Shown: piece after piece, positions 18,286 through 26,441 of the stretch
Layout of the letters: each line of letters starts with the position of its first letter
Position numbering within the stretch: position 1 is the first letter of the stretch
Origin: JBEVOS01 sp964563395
Lineage (GTDB): Bacteria; Pseudomonadota; Alphaproteobacteria; Caulobacterales; Aquidulcibacteraceae
NCBI GenBank assembly: GCA_964563395.1
Contig: CAZLWK010000019.1
Coordinates: 1 to 64,000, forward strand
DNA length: 64,000 nucleotides
Direction of reading: 5' to 3'
Made by a program: the position numbers and the translations under genes
Notes under the pieces: generated by a model
Database searches by the model: none
Told to the model about the DNA's origin: nothing
The model's input: only the letters and a program-made list of their open reading frames with translations

Positions 18286-19215
18286 ATGAGCGCGCTCCTT
18301 ATCTTCGGGCCGACCGCCAGCGGCAAGTCCGCCCTGGCGCTGGCGCTGGCGCGGCGTTTGGGCGGTGAGATCGTCAATGCGGATTCAATGCAGGTCTATC
18401 GCGATCTGCGCGTGCTCACCGCCCGGCCCGATGACGCCGATCTCTCCGCCGCGCCACATCACCTCTATGGGGTCGTGGACGCCGCCGAGCGCTATTCGAC
18501 CGGGCGCTGGCTGAAGGACGTCGCCGCCGCGGTCGCGGAGATCGCCGCGCGCGGGTCGGCGCCGATCCTGGTCGGCGGCACGGGGCTCTATTTCAAGGCC
18601 CTGACGGAGGGCCTCGCCGCCGCGCCCGCCATCGATCCGAATGTGCGCGCCGCGCTCGCGCGTGCTTTGGCGGATGAAGGCGTGGCCGCCATGCATGCCC
18701 GGCTCGCCGCGCGCCATCCCGTCAGCGCGGCGCGCATTCGCCCGAGCGATTCCGCGCGGGTGATGCGCGCGCTCGAACTGGCGGAGAGCGGCGTCGATCC
18801 CGCCCTGCTTGAAACGCGCGCGCAGCCGCTCCTTCGGTCCTGGCGCGGCTTGGCGTTGGCCCCGGATCGCGCCGCGCTCTATGCGCGGATCGAGCGGCGC
18901 TTCGCGGCGATGCTGGCCGGCGGCGCCCTTGAGGAGGCGCGGGCGCTGTTCGACCGCGCTCTCGATCCCGCGCTGCCGGCGATGAAGGCCCATGGCATGC
19001 CGCATTTTTCAGCTTATTTTCGCGGCGAGATCAGCCTCGAGGCGGTGGAGGCGCGCGCCGCGCGCGACACGCGCCGCTACGCGAAGCGCCAATTCACCTG
19101 GATGGCGCATCAGCTGCAGCCGGCCTGGCGGGTCCTCATCCCGCCCCAGGAGGAAGCCGACATCGCCGCCCTGGCGCGTACCCTGCGGCTTGACGGCGCG
19201 GACGCCGATCCATAG
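18286..19215 (+). CDS. miaA: tRNA dimethylallyltransferase
   Basis: Adds the dimethylallyl group to A37 of tRNAs reading UNN codons. 309 residues with the P-loop GPTASGKSA at the N terminus, DSMQVYRDLRVLTARP, HHLYGVVD, GGTGLYFKAL, and the C-terminal RRYAKRQFTWM. The length is typical. The 3' end carries a good candidate promoter for the ilv leader that begins 11 bases after its stop. It is divergent from serB. Confidence 0.95.
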   Translation: MSALLIFGPTASGKSALALALARRLGGEIVNADSMQVYRDLRVLTARPDDADLSAAPHHLYGVVDAAERYSTGRWLKDVAAAVAEIAARGSAPILVGGTGLYFKALTEGLAAAPAIDPNVRAALARALADEGVAAMHARLAARHPVSAARIRPSDSARVMRALELAESGVDPALLETRAQPLLRSWRGLALAPDRAALYARIERRFAAMLAGGALEEARALFDRALDPALPAMKAHGMPHFSAYFRGEISLEAVEARAARDTRRYAKRQFTWMAHQLQPAWRVLIPPQEEADIAALARTLRLDGADADP

Positions 19216-19218
19216 GTT
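19190..19218 (+). promoter_or_regulatory. candidate promoter of the ilvB leader transcript
   Basis: TTGACG (19190-19195) and TAGGTT (19213-19218) are separated by exactly 17 bases, at the very end of miaA. The distance from the -10 box to the leader ATG at 19227 is 8 bases, so transcription may begin at or next to the A of that ATG. The -35 box is strong and the -10 box modest. Confidence 0.5.
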
Positions 19219-19226
19219 CCCGCACG

Positions 19227-19283
19227 ATGAACGCGAAAGCCCTCATTCTTGTAAGCGCGGCGCGCCCCCGGCCGGTCCTTTAA
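19227..19283 (+). CDS. ilv operon leader peptide (18 codons)
   Basis: The short frame encodes MNAKALILVSAARPRPVL, six of 18 residues being Leu, Ile or Val, clustered as LILV and a final VL. It lies between a promoter-like sequence and a factor-independent terminator, directly ahead of ilvB: the arrangement of a ribosome-mediated attenuator. Attenuation of ilvBN has been described in Caulobacter. There is no Shine-Dalgarno sequence, and the predicted transcription start falls at or within a base or two of the ATG, so it may be translated from a leaderless mRNA like the trp leader of rhizobia (inference). Confidence 0.8.
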   Translation: MNAKALILVSAARPRPVL

Positions 19284-19308
19284 GGACCGCCGCCCCGGCG
19301 CGCGCATG

Positions 19309-19336
19309 AAGGCCCCCAAAAGGGGCCTTTTTCTTT
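19309..19336 (+). terminator. attenuator terminator upstream of ilvB
   Basis: A perfect 8-bp stem (19309-19316 with 19322-19329), a 5-base loop CAAAA, then a T-rich run (19328-19336). A second palindrome covers the end of the leader frame (CGGTCCTT/AAGGACCG at 19274-19289, containing its stop codon) and GC-rich segments on both sides could form alternative pairings. The terminator would be read through when ribosomes stall on the branched-chain codons. Confidence 0.85.
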
Positions 19337-19396
19337 AGCTCCTCACCCCATGATTTTCCGCCCGAAGACGCCACGATGAGACAGACGGAGACCGAG

Positions 19397-21187
19397 ATGG
19401 ACGGCGCCCAAAAGCCCCAAAAGGCGGCCCCAGCCCGCACGATGAGCGGCGCGCAGATCGTGGTGCAGGCGCTCATCGACCAGGGCGTCACCGACATTTT
19501 CGGCTATCCGGGCGGCGCGGTGCTGCCGATCTACGACGCGCTGTTCGACCGCGAGGATGAGATCCGTCACATTCTGGTGCGCCATGAGCAGGGCGCGGGC
19601 CACGCCGCCGAAGGCTATGCGCGCGCGACCGGCAAGGTCGGCGTCGCGCTCGTCACGTCCGGCCCGGGCGCCACCAATGTCGTCACGCCGCTCGCCGACG
19701 CCTTGCTCGATTCCATTCCGATCGTTGTGTTGACCGGGCAGGTCGCCACCCACCTCATCGGCTCGGACGCCTTCCAGGAATGCGATACGGTCGGCATCAC
19801 GCGCGCCTGCACCAAGCATAATTGGCTGGTGAAGGACGTGAACGACCTCGCGCGCGTGCTGCACGAGGCGTTTTATGTCGCCGGCTCGGGCAGGCCTGGG
19901 CCCGTCGTCGTCGACATTCCGAAGGACGTGCAATTCGCCGCGGGCGCCTATGTCGACAAGGAGGTGGTGCGCCTGCCATCCTATACGCCTGCGCGCGCCG
20001 CGAGCCCCACGCGCATCGAGGACGCGCTCGATCTGATGGCGCAGGCGCGCCGGCCAATTTTCTATACGGGCGGCGGCGTGATCAATGCGGGGCCGAACGC
20101 GAGCGCGGCGCTGCGGGCCCTGGTCAAGGAGACCGGCTTTCCCATCACCTCGACTCTGATGGGGCTCGGCGCGTTTCCGGCGTCCGATCCGCAATGGCTG
20201 GGCATGCTCGGCATGCATGGCAGCTGGGAAGCCAATCACGCGATGCACGATTGCGATCTGATGATCAATATCGGCGCGCGCTTCGACGACCGCGTCACCG
20301 GAAGGCTCGATGCGTTCAGTCCGAACTCGAAGAAAATCCACATCGATGTCGATCCCAGCTCGATCAACAAGAACGTGCTCGTGGATGTCGGCATCGTCGC
20401 CGACGCGGGCGTGGCGCTGGAGGCGCTGCTGGCGGGCTGGCGCGCGCGCAACCGCAAGGTCGACGCTGCGGCGCTGAAGAATTGGTGGGATCAAATCGCG
20501 ACCTGGCGTGCGCGCAACGGCTTCGCCTACAAGCCGGATTCGAACGTGATCAAGCCGCAATACGCCATCGAACGGCTTTATCAGGCGACCAAGGACAAGG
20601 ACGTCTACATCACCACCGAAGTCGGCCAGCACCAGATGTGGGCGGCGCAATTCTTCCACTTCGAAAAGCCCAATCGCTGGATGACGTCGGGCGGGCTGGG
20701 CACGATGGGCTATGGTTTGCCGGCCGCGGTTGGCGTGCAAGCCGCGCACCGCGACGCGCTTGTCATCGACATCGCCGGCGAGGCCAGCGTGCAGATGACG
20801 ATGCAGGAAATGTCCACCGCCGTGCAGCACGACCTGCCGATCAAGGTGTTCATCCTCAACAATGAATGGATGGGGATGGTGCGCCAATGGCAGCAATTGC
20901 TGCATGACGGGCGCTATTCGCATTCCTATTCGCACGCGCTGCCGGATTTCGTGAAGCTGGCCGAGGCGTATGGCGCGGTCGGCCTGCGCTGCGACAAGCC
21001 CCGAGATCTCGACGCCGCGATCCAGGAAATGATTTCGGTGCGCAAGCCGGTTTTGTTCGATTGCCGCGTCACCAAGGACGAGAATTGCTTCCCAATGATC
21101 CCGTCCGGCAAGGCCCACAATGAAATGATCCTGCCGGACAATTTCCGTGGCGACGAAATCGACGAAGAAGGCAAGATGCTGGTGTGA
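19397..21187 (+). CDS. ilvB: acetolactate synthase, large (catalytic) subunit
   Basis: First common step of valine, leucine and isoleucine synthesis; binds thiamine diphosphate, FAD and Mg. About 596 residues from ATG 19397 (GGAG six bases upstream); ATG 19376 adds 7 residues. The catalytic Glu lies in VRHEQGAGHAAEGYARATG. The cofactor motif is GEASVQMTMQEMS ... ILNNEWMGMVRQWQ, with GEA in place of the textbook GDG, as in other alphaproteobacterial enzymes. It is under leader-peptide attenuation. Unusually, the regulatory-subunit gene does not follow directly: a lipoprotein gene lies between. Confidence 0.95.
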   Translation: MDGAQKPQKAAPARTMSGAQIVVQALIDQGVTDIFGYPGGAVLPIYDALFDREDEIRHILVRHEQGAGHAAEGYARATGKVGVALVTSGPGATNVVTPLADALLDSIPIVVLTGQVATHLIGSDAFQECDTVGITRACTKHNWLVKDVNDLARVLHEAFYVAGSGRPGPVVVDIPKDVQFAAGAYVDKEVVRLPSYTPARAASPTRIEDALDLMAQARRPIFYTGGGVINAGPNASAALRALVKETGFPITSTLMGLGAFPASDPQWLGMLGMHGSWEANHAMHDCDLMINIGARFDDRVTGRLDAFSPNSKKIHIDVDPSSINKNVLVDVGIVADAGVALEALLAGWRARNRKVDAAALKNWWDQIATWRARNGFAYKPDSNVIKPQYAIERLYQATKDKDVYITTEVGQHQMWAAQFFHFEKPNRWMTSGGLGTMGYGLPAAVGVQAAHRDALVIDIAGEASVQMTMQEMSTAVQHDLPIKVFILNNEWMGMVRQWQQLLHDGRYSHSYSHALPDFVKLAEAYGAVGLRCDKPRDLDAAIQEMISVRKPVLFDCRVTKDENCFPMIPSGKAHNEMILPDNFRGDEIDEEGKMLV

Positions 21188-21206
21188 AGCCAGCCGAGGT
21201 GATGCG

Positions 21207-21713
21207 ATGCATTGGATGAAGCGTATTGTCGCCGCGTTCGCGCTGGCTCTCGTCGCCGCGTGCGCCAGCACGGGCCCTGGCGCGCCGGACGCGCCGGCCT
21301 ACAGCGCCGCCGATACGCTGACGCTTGAGCGCACGCGCTGCTACGGCTTCTGTCCCGATTACACGGTGACGATCAATGGGGAAGGCGCGGTGACATATGA
21401 GGGGCGCGCCTTCGTTGGAATCACCGGCCGCCAGACCGCCCAGGCCGACCTCGTGGAGACCGCGCTCCTGTTCACCCAGGCCGACGCGATGGGCTTCTTC
21501 GCGCTGCGCGACGAATATTCCGCCAACGTCTCCGATCTGCCGTCCTATCGGGTCACCTATGTGCGCACGGGCCAGCGCAAGAGCGTCACCGATTATGGCG
21601 GCGCCATGGCCGGCATGCCGGCCGAGGTGCGCGCCTTGCAGGACGAGATCGACCGTGTCGCGCGCACCGCCCAATGGGTCGCGCGGGATGGACAAGCCGC
21701 GCCGGGCAAGTAA
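21207..21713 (+). CDS. DUF6438-type lipoprotein between ilvB and ilvN
   Basis: 168 residues from ATG 21207 (GAGGT six bases upstream). An N-terminal signal with lipobox (ALALVAAC, cleavage before Cys ~20) predicts a membrane-anchored lipoprotein. The mature domain has TRCYGFCPDYTVTINGEGAVTYEG, the mark of DUF6438, including two close Cys that could pair in the periplasm. Function unknown. It is 19 bases after ilvB and 12 bases before ilvN, so it is presumably transcribed from the branched-chain amino-acid promoter. Confidence 0.8.
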   Translation: MHWMKRIVAAFALALVAACASTGPGAPDAPAYSAADTLTLERTRCYGFCPDYTVTINGEGAVTYEGRAFVGITGRQTAQADLVETALLFTQADAMGFFALRDEYSANVSDLPSYRVTYVRTGQRKSVTDYGGAMAGMPAEVRALQDEIDRVARTAQWVARDGQAAPGK

Positions 21714-21725
21714 CAAGCCTCGCTC

Positions 21726-22244
21726 ATGCCCCCGCGCACCGATCAGCCCATTCAAAGCCGCACGCTCGCCGTGCTCGTGGATAACGAACCCGGCGTTCTC
21801 GCCCGTGTCGTCGGTCTTTTTTCCGCGCGCGGCTACAACATCGAGAGCCTCACCGTCGCGGAGACGGATAAGACCAGTCACGCCTCCCGCATCACCATCG
21901 TCACCTCTGGTCAGCCGATCATTCTCGATCAGATCCGCGCCCAGCTCGAACGGATCGTCTCCGTGCGCCGGGTCATCGACGTGACCAACGATCCCGCTGG
22001 AGTCGAGCGTGAATTGGCCTTGGTGAAGGTGCGCTCGAAAGGTCCTGAACGCATCGAGGCGCTCAGGGTTTCGGAGATTTTTCGCGCCAAGGTCATCGAC
22101 ACGACGCTCGAGAGCTTCATCTTCGAGATCACCGGCGCGTCCAGCAAGATCGATTCCTTCGTCGAGCTGATGCGCCCGCTGGGCCTCGTCGAAGTGAGCC
22201 GCACCGGCGTTCTGTCGATCCATCGCGGCGCCGATACGCAATAG
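21726..22244 (+). CDS. ilvN: acetolactate synthase, small (regulatory) subunit
   Basis: 172 residues. An N-terminal ACT domain (TLAVLVDNEPGVLARVVGLFSARGYNIESL) binds valine for feedback inhibition and activates the catalytic subunit. The C-terminal domain has RIEALRVSEIFRAKVID and FIFEITG. Length is typical of the IlvH/IlvN family. It follows the lipoprotein gene by 12 bases and probably shares the ilvB transcript. Could equally be named ilvH. Confidence 0.94.
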   Translation: MPPRTDQPIQSRTLAVLVDNEPGVLARVVGLFSARGYNIESLTVAETDKTSHASRITIVTSGQPIILDQIRAQLERIVSVRRVIDVTNDPAGVERELALVKVRSKGPERIEALRVSEIFRAKVIDTTLESFIFEITGASSKIDSFVELMRPLGLVEVSRTGVLSIHRGADTQ

Positions 22245-22260
22245 GCGGGGAGGATTGCCG

Positions 22261-23202
22261 ATGCGTGCCTTGTTTGCGTTTCTCGTCGCATGCCTGCTCT
22301 GGAGCGCGCCAGCCGCCGCGCAGAACATGAGCTTGCGCGCGCCCGATTGGGCCGCCCGCCTTGTCGCTTCCGATCTTTTGCCGACTACGGGCGGGCGTCC
22401 CGTGCTGGCCGCAGAGGGCGTCGATCTCGCCGTGCGCGTCACCATCGCGCCCTATCAGGGCGGCGTCGCGCGCGTTGTGCGCTACGAGGCCGGAGACCAA
22501 GATGCGAAGCTCGTGTTGCGCCGTTTCACCGGTCATCCAAGCGCGGGCTGGTGGCTCTACGGGCCCGATACGCCGCGCGTGACGGCGCCGCCGGCCGCCA
22601 TGCGCGCGGAAGTCGAGCGTCTTGCGCGCGCCGCCATCAGCGCCATCAGCATGGGCGCGCAAGCGGGCCCGCAATCATGCCCCACCGGCGCGCGCGTTTT
22701 CTTGGAGCTGTATGTCGGCGGTCGCACCGGCAGCGTGACGCGCGAATGCGTCGGCCCCGACGCCGCAAGTCAGCTTGGGCAGCTTTTGTCGCGTGCGGCG
22801 GGCTCGGAAGACGAGCCCTCGCTCGCCGAAGCCGCGCGCGCCGAACTCATCGAAGCGGACGCCGCCTTCGCCGCGCGCGCCGAGGCGGAAGGTCCGGCGG
22901 CCGCGTTCGGCGCATTCGCCGGCGCCCAAGCGCGATTCTTCGGCGCGGGCGCCGCGCCCGTGCAGGGACGCGAGGCGATCGTGGCGGCCATGGCGGCCTT
23001 GCCCGCCGGCACGCGGATGAGCTGGGCGCCGGACGGGGCCCAGGTCTCCGCGCGCGGCGACATGGGCTATACGTGGGGCCGCGCGACCGTGACGCCGCCG
23101 GATGGTCCCCCCCAGCAGATCAATTATGTCACCGTCTGGACGCGCGATTTTGACGGCGCCTGGAAGTTCGCGGCCGATATCGGGGTTCCCGCGACAGACT
23201 AA
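22261..23202 (+). CDS. exported protein with SnoaL/DUF4440-like C-terminal domain
   Basis: 313 residues from ATG 22261 with GGAGG seven bases upstream. A signal peptide (MRALFAFLVACLLWSAPAAAQ) predicts export to the periplasm. Residues ~25-170 form an unrecognised domain with two Cys (SCPTGARVF, TRECVGP) that could form a disulfide. Residues ~190-313 look like an NTF2-like/DUF4440 fold (ADAAFAARAEAEGPAAAFGAF; GYTWGRATVTPPDGPPQQINYVTVW-type strands). No catalytic residues can be assigned. It starts 16 bases after ilvN and may be co-transcribed. Confidence 0.75.
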   Translation: MRALFAFLVACLLWSAPAAAQNMSLRAPDWAARLVASDLLPTTGGRPVLAAEGVDLAVRVTIAPYQGGVARVVRYEAGDQDAKLVLRRFTGHPSAGWWLYGPDTPRVTAPPAAMRAEVERLARAAISAISMGAQAGPQSCPTGARVFLELYVGGRTGSVTRECVGPDAASQLGQLLSRAAGSEDEPSLAEAARAELIEADAAFAARAEAEGPAAAFGAFAGAQARFFGAGAAPVQGREAIVAAMAALPAGTRMSWAPDGAQVSARGDMGYTWGRATVTPPDGPPQQINYVTVWTRDFDGAWKFAADIGVPATD

Positions 23203-24785
23203 AGCTGAGCGATCAGCGCGCTGTTCGCGCTGAGCCGTAGCTCCACGCCATCCAATGCCGCCGCGCCGATCCGCTCCAGCACGCGCGCGCCGGCGAGACG
23301 CGCATCAAGGTGCGTCGCGCTCGCTTCGCCCAGATTGAACACGCAGAGCAGCGTTTCATTCGTGGCGGCGCGCTCAAACGCGAGCAAGCCCGCGGGCGCA
23401 TCGAGCGCGCGCCAGTCGCCGCCATGCAGCGCCGGATGCGCTTTGCGCAGCGCGATCAGCCGGCGCGTGAACGCGAGCATGGAGTGCGCATCGGCTTCTT
23501 GCGCGTCCGCGGCCAATTCCTTGTGGCGCGGGTCGAGCGGCAGCCATGCGTCGCCGGCCTCGGTGAAGCCGGCCATTGGCGCGTCCTTCAGCCAGGGCAT
23601 GGGCGTGCGCGCGCCGTCGCGGCCAATGCCCTTTGGCCAGAAGGCGATGGCTTCAGGATCGCGCAGACGCGCGAACGGCACCTCCGCTTGCGGCAGGCCA
23701 AGCTCATCGCCCTGATAAAGAAAGATCACGCCGCGCAGGCATAAGAGCAGCGCCATGATGAGGCGCGTGCGCCCCGCGTCATCGCCGGCCAGACGTGTGG
23801 GAAAGCGCGGCACATCATGATTGGAGAGGCTCCAGGCGGGCGCGCCGGCGCTTTCGTCCCAACCTCGCATGGCGTCGATAAAGATATCGGGCGTGGCCGC
23901 GCGCTGGCGCAACAAGAAGAAGGAATAGGCGCTGTGCAAGCGGTCTTCGCCGTTCGTGTATTCGCGTTGGCGTATGAGCGGCTCTTCATCCTCGATCTCG
24001 CCTAGGAGGAATTTGTCGCCGTATGAATCCGCGAGCGCACGCAGGCGCGCCACGAAGGCCAGCGTTTCGGGTTGCGAGCGCGTGTGGAGATGGCGCTGCA
24101 TCTGATGTGGGCGAGGGGGCTTTTTTGCCTGCGCGATCGGGGGATTGTCGCGCAGCGCCGCGTCCTGGATCAGAAAATTGATCACGTCGAAGCGGAAGCC
24201 GTCCACCCCCCGGTCCAGCCAGAAGCGCGCCACGTTCAACAGCGCATCGGCCACGGCCGGATTGCGCACATTGAGATCCGGCTGCTCGGGCAGGAAATTA
24301 TGGAAATAGTATTGCCGTCGGCGCGCATCCCAGGTCCAGGCGGGGCCGCCAAACATCGCTTGCCAATTATTGGGGGGCGATCCGTCCGCCTTGGCGTCGG
24401 CCCAAAGATACCAATCGGCCTTCGGATTGTCCCTGCTTTGACGGCTCTCCTGAAACCAGGCGTGCTGATCGGAGGAATGCGAATAGACCTGATCGATGAT
24501 GACCTTCAGGCCCAACGCGTGCGCGCGCGCCAAGAGCGCATCGAACGCGGCAAGATCGCCGAACAGCGGATCGACGTCGCAATAATCGGCGATGTCATAG
24601 CCATAATCCCTCATCGGCGAGCGGAAAAAGGGCGAGAGCCAAACGCCGTCCGCGCCAAGCCGCGCCACGTGGTCGAGGCGCGCCGTCGCGCCCCTCAGAT
24701 CGCCTACGCCGTCGCCGTCGCTGTCGGCGTAGCTGCGCGGATAGATTTGGTAGAAGACGCCGCCGCGCCGCCAATCATGGGTCAT
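23199..24785 (-). CDS. alpha-glucosidase / oligo-1,6-glucosidase (GH13)
   Basis: 528 residues, a normal length for this group. Glycoside hydrolase 13 motifs: GVFYQIYPRSYADSDGDGVGDL at the N terminus, DQVYSHSS (region I), GFRFDVINF with the nucleophile Asp (region II), LLGEIEDE with the acid/base Glu (region III) and SNHDVPRF with the transition-state Asp (region IV). The Val after the Asp in the nucleophile motif is common in alpha-1,4/1,6-glucosidases. There is no signal peptide, so it acts on imported oligosaccharides in the cytoplasm. Its start is 3 bases beyond the stop of the DUF924 gene, so the two are coupled. Confidence 0.92.
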   Translation of the reverse strand: MTHDWRRGGVFYQIYPRSYADSDGDGVGDLRGATARLDHVARLGADGVWLSPFFRSPMRDYGYDIADYCDVDPLFGDLAAFDALLARAHALGLKVIIDQVYSHSSDQHAWFQESRQSRDNPKADWYLWADAKADGSPPNNWQAMFGGPAWTWDARRRQYYFHNFLPEQPDLNVRNPAVADALLNVARFWLDRGVDGFRFDVINFLIQDAALRDNPPIAQAKKPPRPHQMQRHLHTRSQPETLAFVARLRALADSYGDKFLLGEIEDEEPLIRQREYTNGEDRLHSAYSFFLLRQRAATPDIFIDAMRGWDESAGAPAWSLSNHDVPRFPTRLAGDDAGRTRLIMALLLCLRGVIFLYQGDELGLPQAEVPFARLRDPEAIAFWPKGIGRDGARTPMPWLKDAPMAGFTEAGDAWLPLDPRHKELAADAQEADAHSMLAFTRRLIALRKAHPALHGGDWRALDAPAGLLAFERAATNETLLCVFNLGEASATHLDARLAGARVLERIGAAALDGVELRLSANSALIAQL

Positions 24786-24788
24786 GGA

Positions 24789-25337
24789 TCATCCCGCGAA
24801 TCCGCCGTCGCGAAGGAAGGCGATTTCCTCTGCCGTGCTCTCGCGTCCAAGGCAGAGATTGCGATGCGGAAAGCGGCCGAACCGGGCGATGATGTCCGCG
24901 TGGAGGGCGGCGTATTTGAGATAATCGGCATCGCCCAACGCGGTGAACAGCGCCATGGAGCGGGCTTGATCTTCCGGCGCCTCCGAATGTTCGAACGGCA
25001 GATAGAAGAAGCAGCGTAAGCCTGGGTCGAACGCCTGATCGTGGCCTTGGGCGATCGCCGCGTCGGCGGCCTGGCGGGCGAGGCCGTCCGTGGCGAAGGC
25101 GTGCGCCGAGCCGCGATAGAGATTGCGCGGCGCCTGGTCGGTGAGAAGGATCAGCGCGAGCGCCCCTTCGGCCGTGCGCACCCAATCGGCATAGGCGCCG
25201 CGGGCCGCCTCGTGATGGGCGTCCTCGAAGCGGCGGCGCAGGGATTCGTCGAACGCGGCGTTCTTGGCGAACCATTTCTCGCGTCCCGCGCCGATCCAGA
25301 AGGCGGCCATTTCGCGCGCGAGGGGAGGGACGGTCAT
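24789..25337 (-). CDS. DUF924 family protein
   Basis: 182 residues with the DUF924 hallmarks: EMAAFWIGAGREKWFAKN near the N terminus, LTDQAPRNLYRGSAHAFATD (~85-105), LRCFFYLPFEHSE, and FGRFPHRNLCLGRESTAEEIAFL at the C terminus. A soluble alpha-helical protein; the biochemical role of the family is not established. It heads a two-gene unit with the GH13 glucosidase gene and is divergent from ilvC across 75 bases. Confidence 0.85.
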   Translation of the reverse strand: MTVPPLAREMAAFWIGAGREKWFAKNAAFDESLRRRFEDAHHEAARGAYADWVRTAEGALALILLTDQAPRNLYRGSAHAFATDGLARQAADAAIAQGHDQAFDPGLRCFFYLPFEHSEAPEDQARSMALFTALGDADYLKYAALHADIIARFGRFPHRNLCLGRESTAEEIAFLRDGGFAG

Positions 25338-25412
25338 AGGGCGGGCCTCGGCTTGACGTGGGCGCGAAAAGACGGTGGTTAGCGCCTTTCCTCATCCCGG
25401 AGAACCCTGCCC

Positions 25413-26432
25413 ATGCGCGTCTATTATGACCGCGACGCCGACCTCGCCCTGATCCAGTCCAAGAAGGTGGCCGTGATCGGCTATGGCAGCCAGGGTCATG
25501 CCCACGCGCTCAATCTGCGCGACAGCGGCGTGAAGGACGTGATGGTGGCGCTGCGCCCGGGTTCGGCCAGCGCCAAGAAGGCCGAAAGCGAGAAATTGAA
25601 GGTGGTCTCCGTCGCCGACGCCGCCAAGAACGCGGACGTCATCATGGTGCTCGCGCCCGATGAGGCGCAGGCGGAGATCTACGCCGCGGACATCGCGCCG
25701 CAGATGAAGGCGGGCAAGACGCTGCTGTTCGGGCACGGCTTCAACGTGCATTTCAAGCTGATCGAACCGCCGGCCGATGTCGATGTCGGCATGGTCGCGC
25801 CGAAGGGGCCCGGCCATACGGTGCGCGGCGAATATTTAAAGGGCGGCGGCGTGCCGTGCCTTGTCGCCGTGCATCAAAATCCGAGCGGCAAGGCGCTGGA
25901 GCTCGCGCTGTCTTACGCATCCGCGATCGGCGGCGGCCGTTCCGGCGTCATCGAAACCAATTTTCGCGAAGAGTGCGAGACTGACTTGTTCGGCGAACAG
26001 GCCGTGCTGTGCGGCGGTCTTGTCGAGCTGATCCGCGCCGGTTTCGAAACGTTGGTTGAAGCGGGCTATGCGCCGGAGATGGCGTATTTCGAATGCCTGC
26101 ACGAGGTGAAGCTGATCGTCGATCTCATCTATGAGGGCGGCATCGCCAACATGAATTACTCGATCTCCAACACCGCCGAATATGGCGAATACGTCACCGG
26201 GCCGCGCATCGTCACGCCGGAGACGAAAGCCGAGATGAAGCGCGTATTGGAGGACATTCAATCAGGCAAATTCGCCCGCGACTGGATGCTGGAGAACAAG
26301 GTCGGCCAGCCTTATTTCAAGGCGACGCGCAGGCGCGCCAGCGAACATCAGATCGAGGCGGTGGGCGAAACCTTGCGCGGCATGATGCCGTGGATCGCTA
26401 AGAACAAGCTGGTGGATAAGGCGAAGAATTAG
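25413..26432 (+). CDS. ilvC: ketol-acid reductoisomerase (NADP+)
   Basis: Second step of branched-chain amino-acid synthesis: isomerises and reduces acetolactate and acetohydroxybutyrate. 339 residues, the short class I form. The Rossmann motif is GYGSQGHAHALNL and the Ser-containing loop RPGSASAKKAES indicates NADPH. Catalytic and metal residues lie in FGHGFNVHF, APKGPGHTVRGEY, DLFGEQAVLCGG and EMAYFECLHEVKLIVDLIYEGG. It sits about 3 kb from ilvN rather than in the ilvBN operon. A TTGACG lies 54 bases upstream without a convincing -10 box. Confidence 0.96.
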   Translation: MRVYYDRDADLALIQSKKVAVIGYGSQGHAHALNLRDSGVKDVMVALRPGSASAKKAESEKLKVVSVADAAKNADVIMVLAPDEAQAEIYAADIAPQMKAGKTLLFGHGFNVHFKLIEPPADVDVGMVAPKGPGHTVRGEYLKGGGVPCLVAVHQNPSGKALELALSYASAIGGGRSGVIETNFREECETDLFGEQAVLCGGLVELIRAGFETLVEAGYAPEMAYFECLHEVKLIVDLIYEGGIANMNYSISNTAEYGEYVTGPRIVTPETKAEMKRVLEDIQSGKFARDWMLENKVGQPYFKATRRRASEHQIEAVGETLRGMMPWIAKNKLVDKAKN

Positions 26433-26441
26433 GGGCGGGCG

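Noticed and set aside
19343..21271. 642-codon open frame antisense to ilvB
   Set aside because: Shadow of ilvB: low-complexity His/Arg-rich product with no family pattern, while ilvB is certain.
25353..25381. TTGACG upstream of ilvC as a promoter
   Set aside because: No convincing -10 hexamer at 16-18 bases; not listed as a feature.
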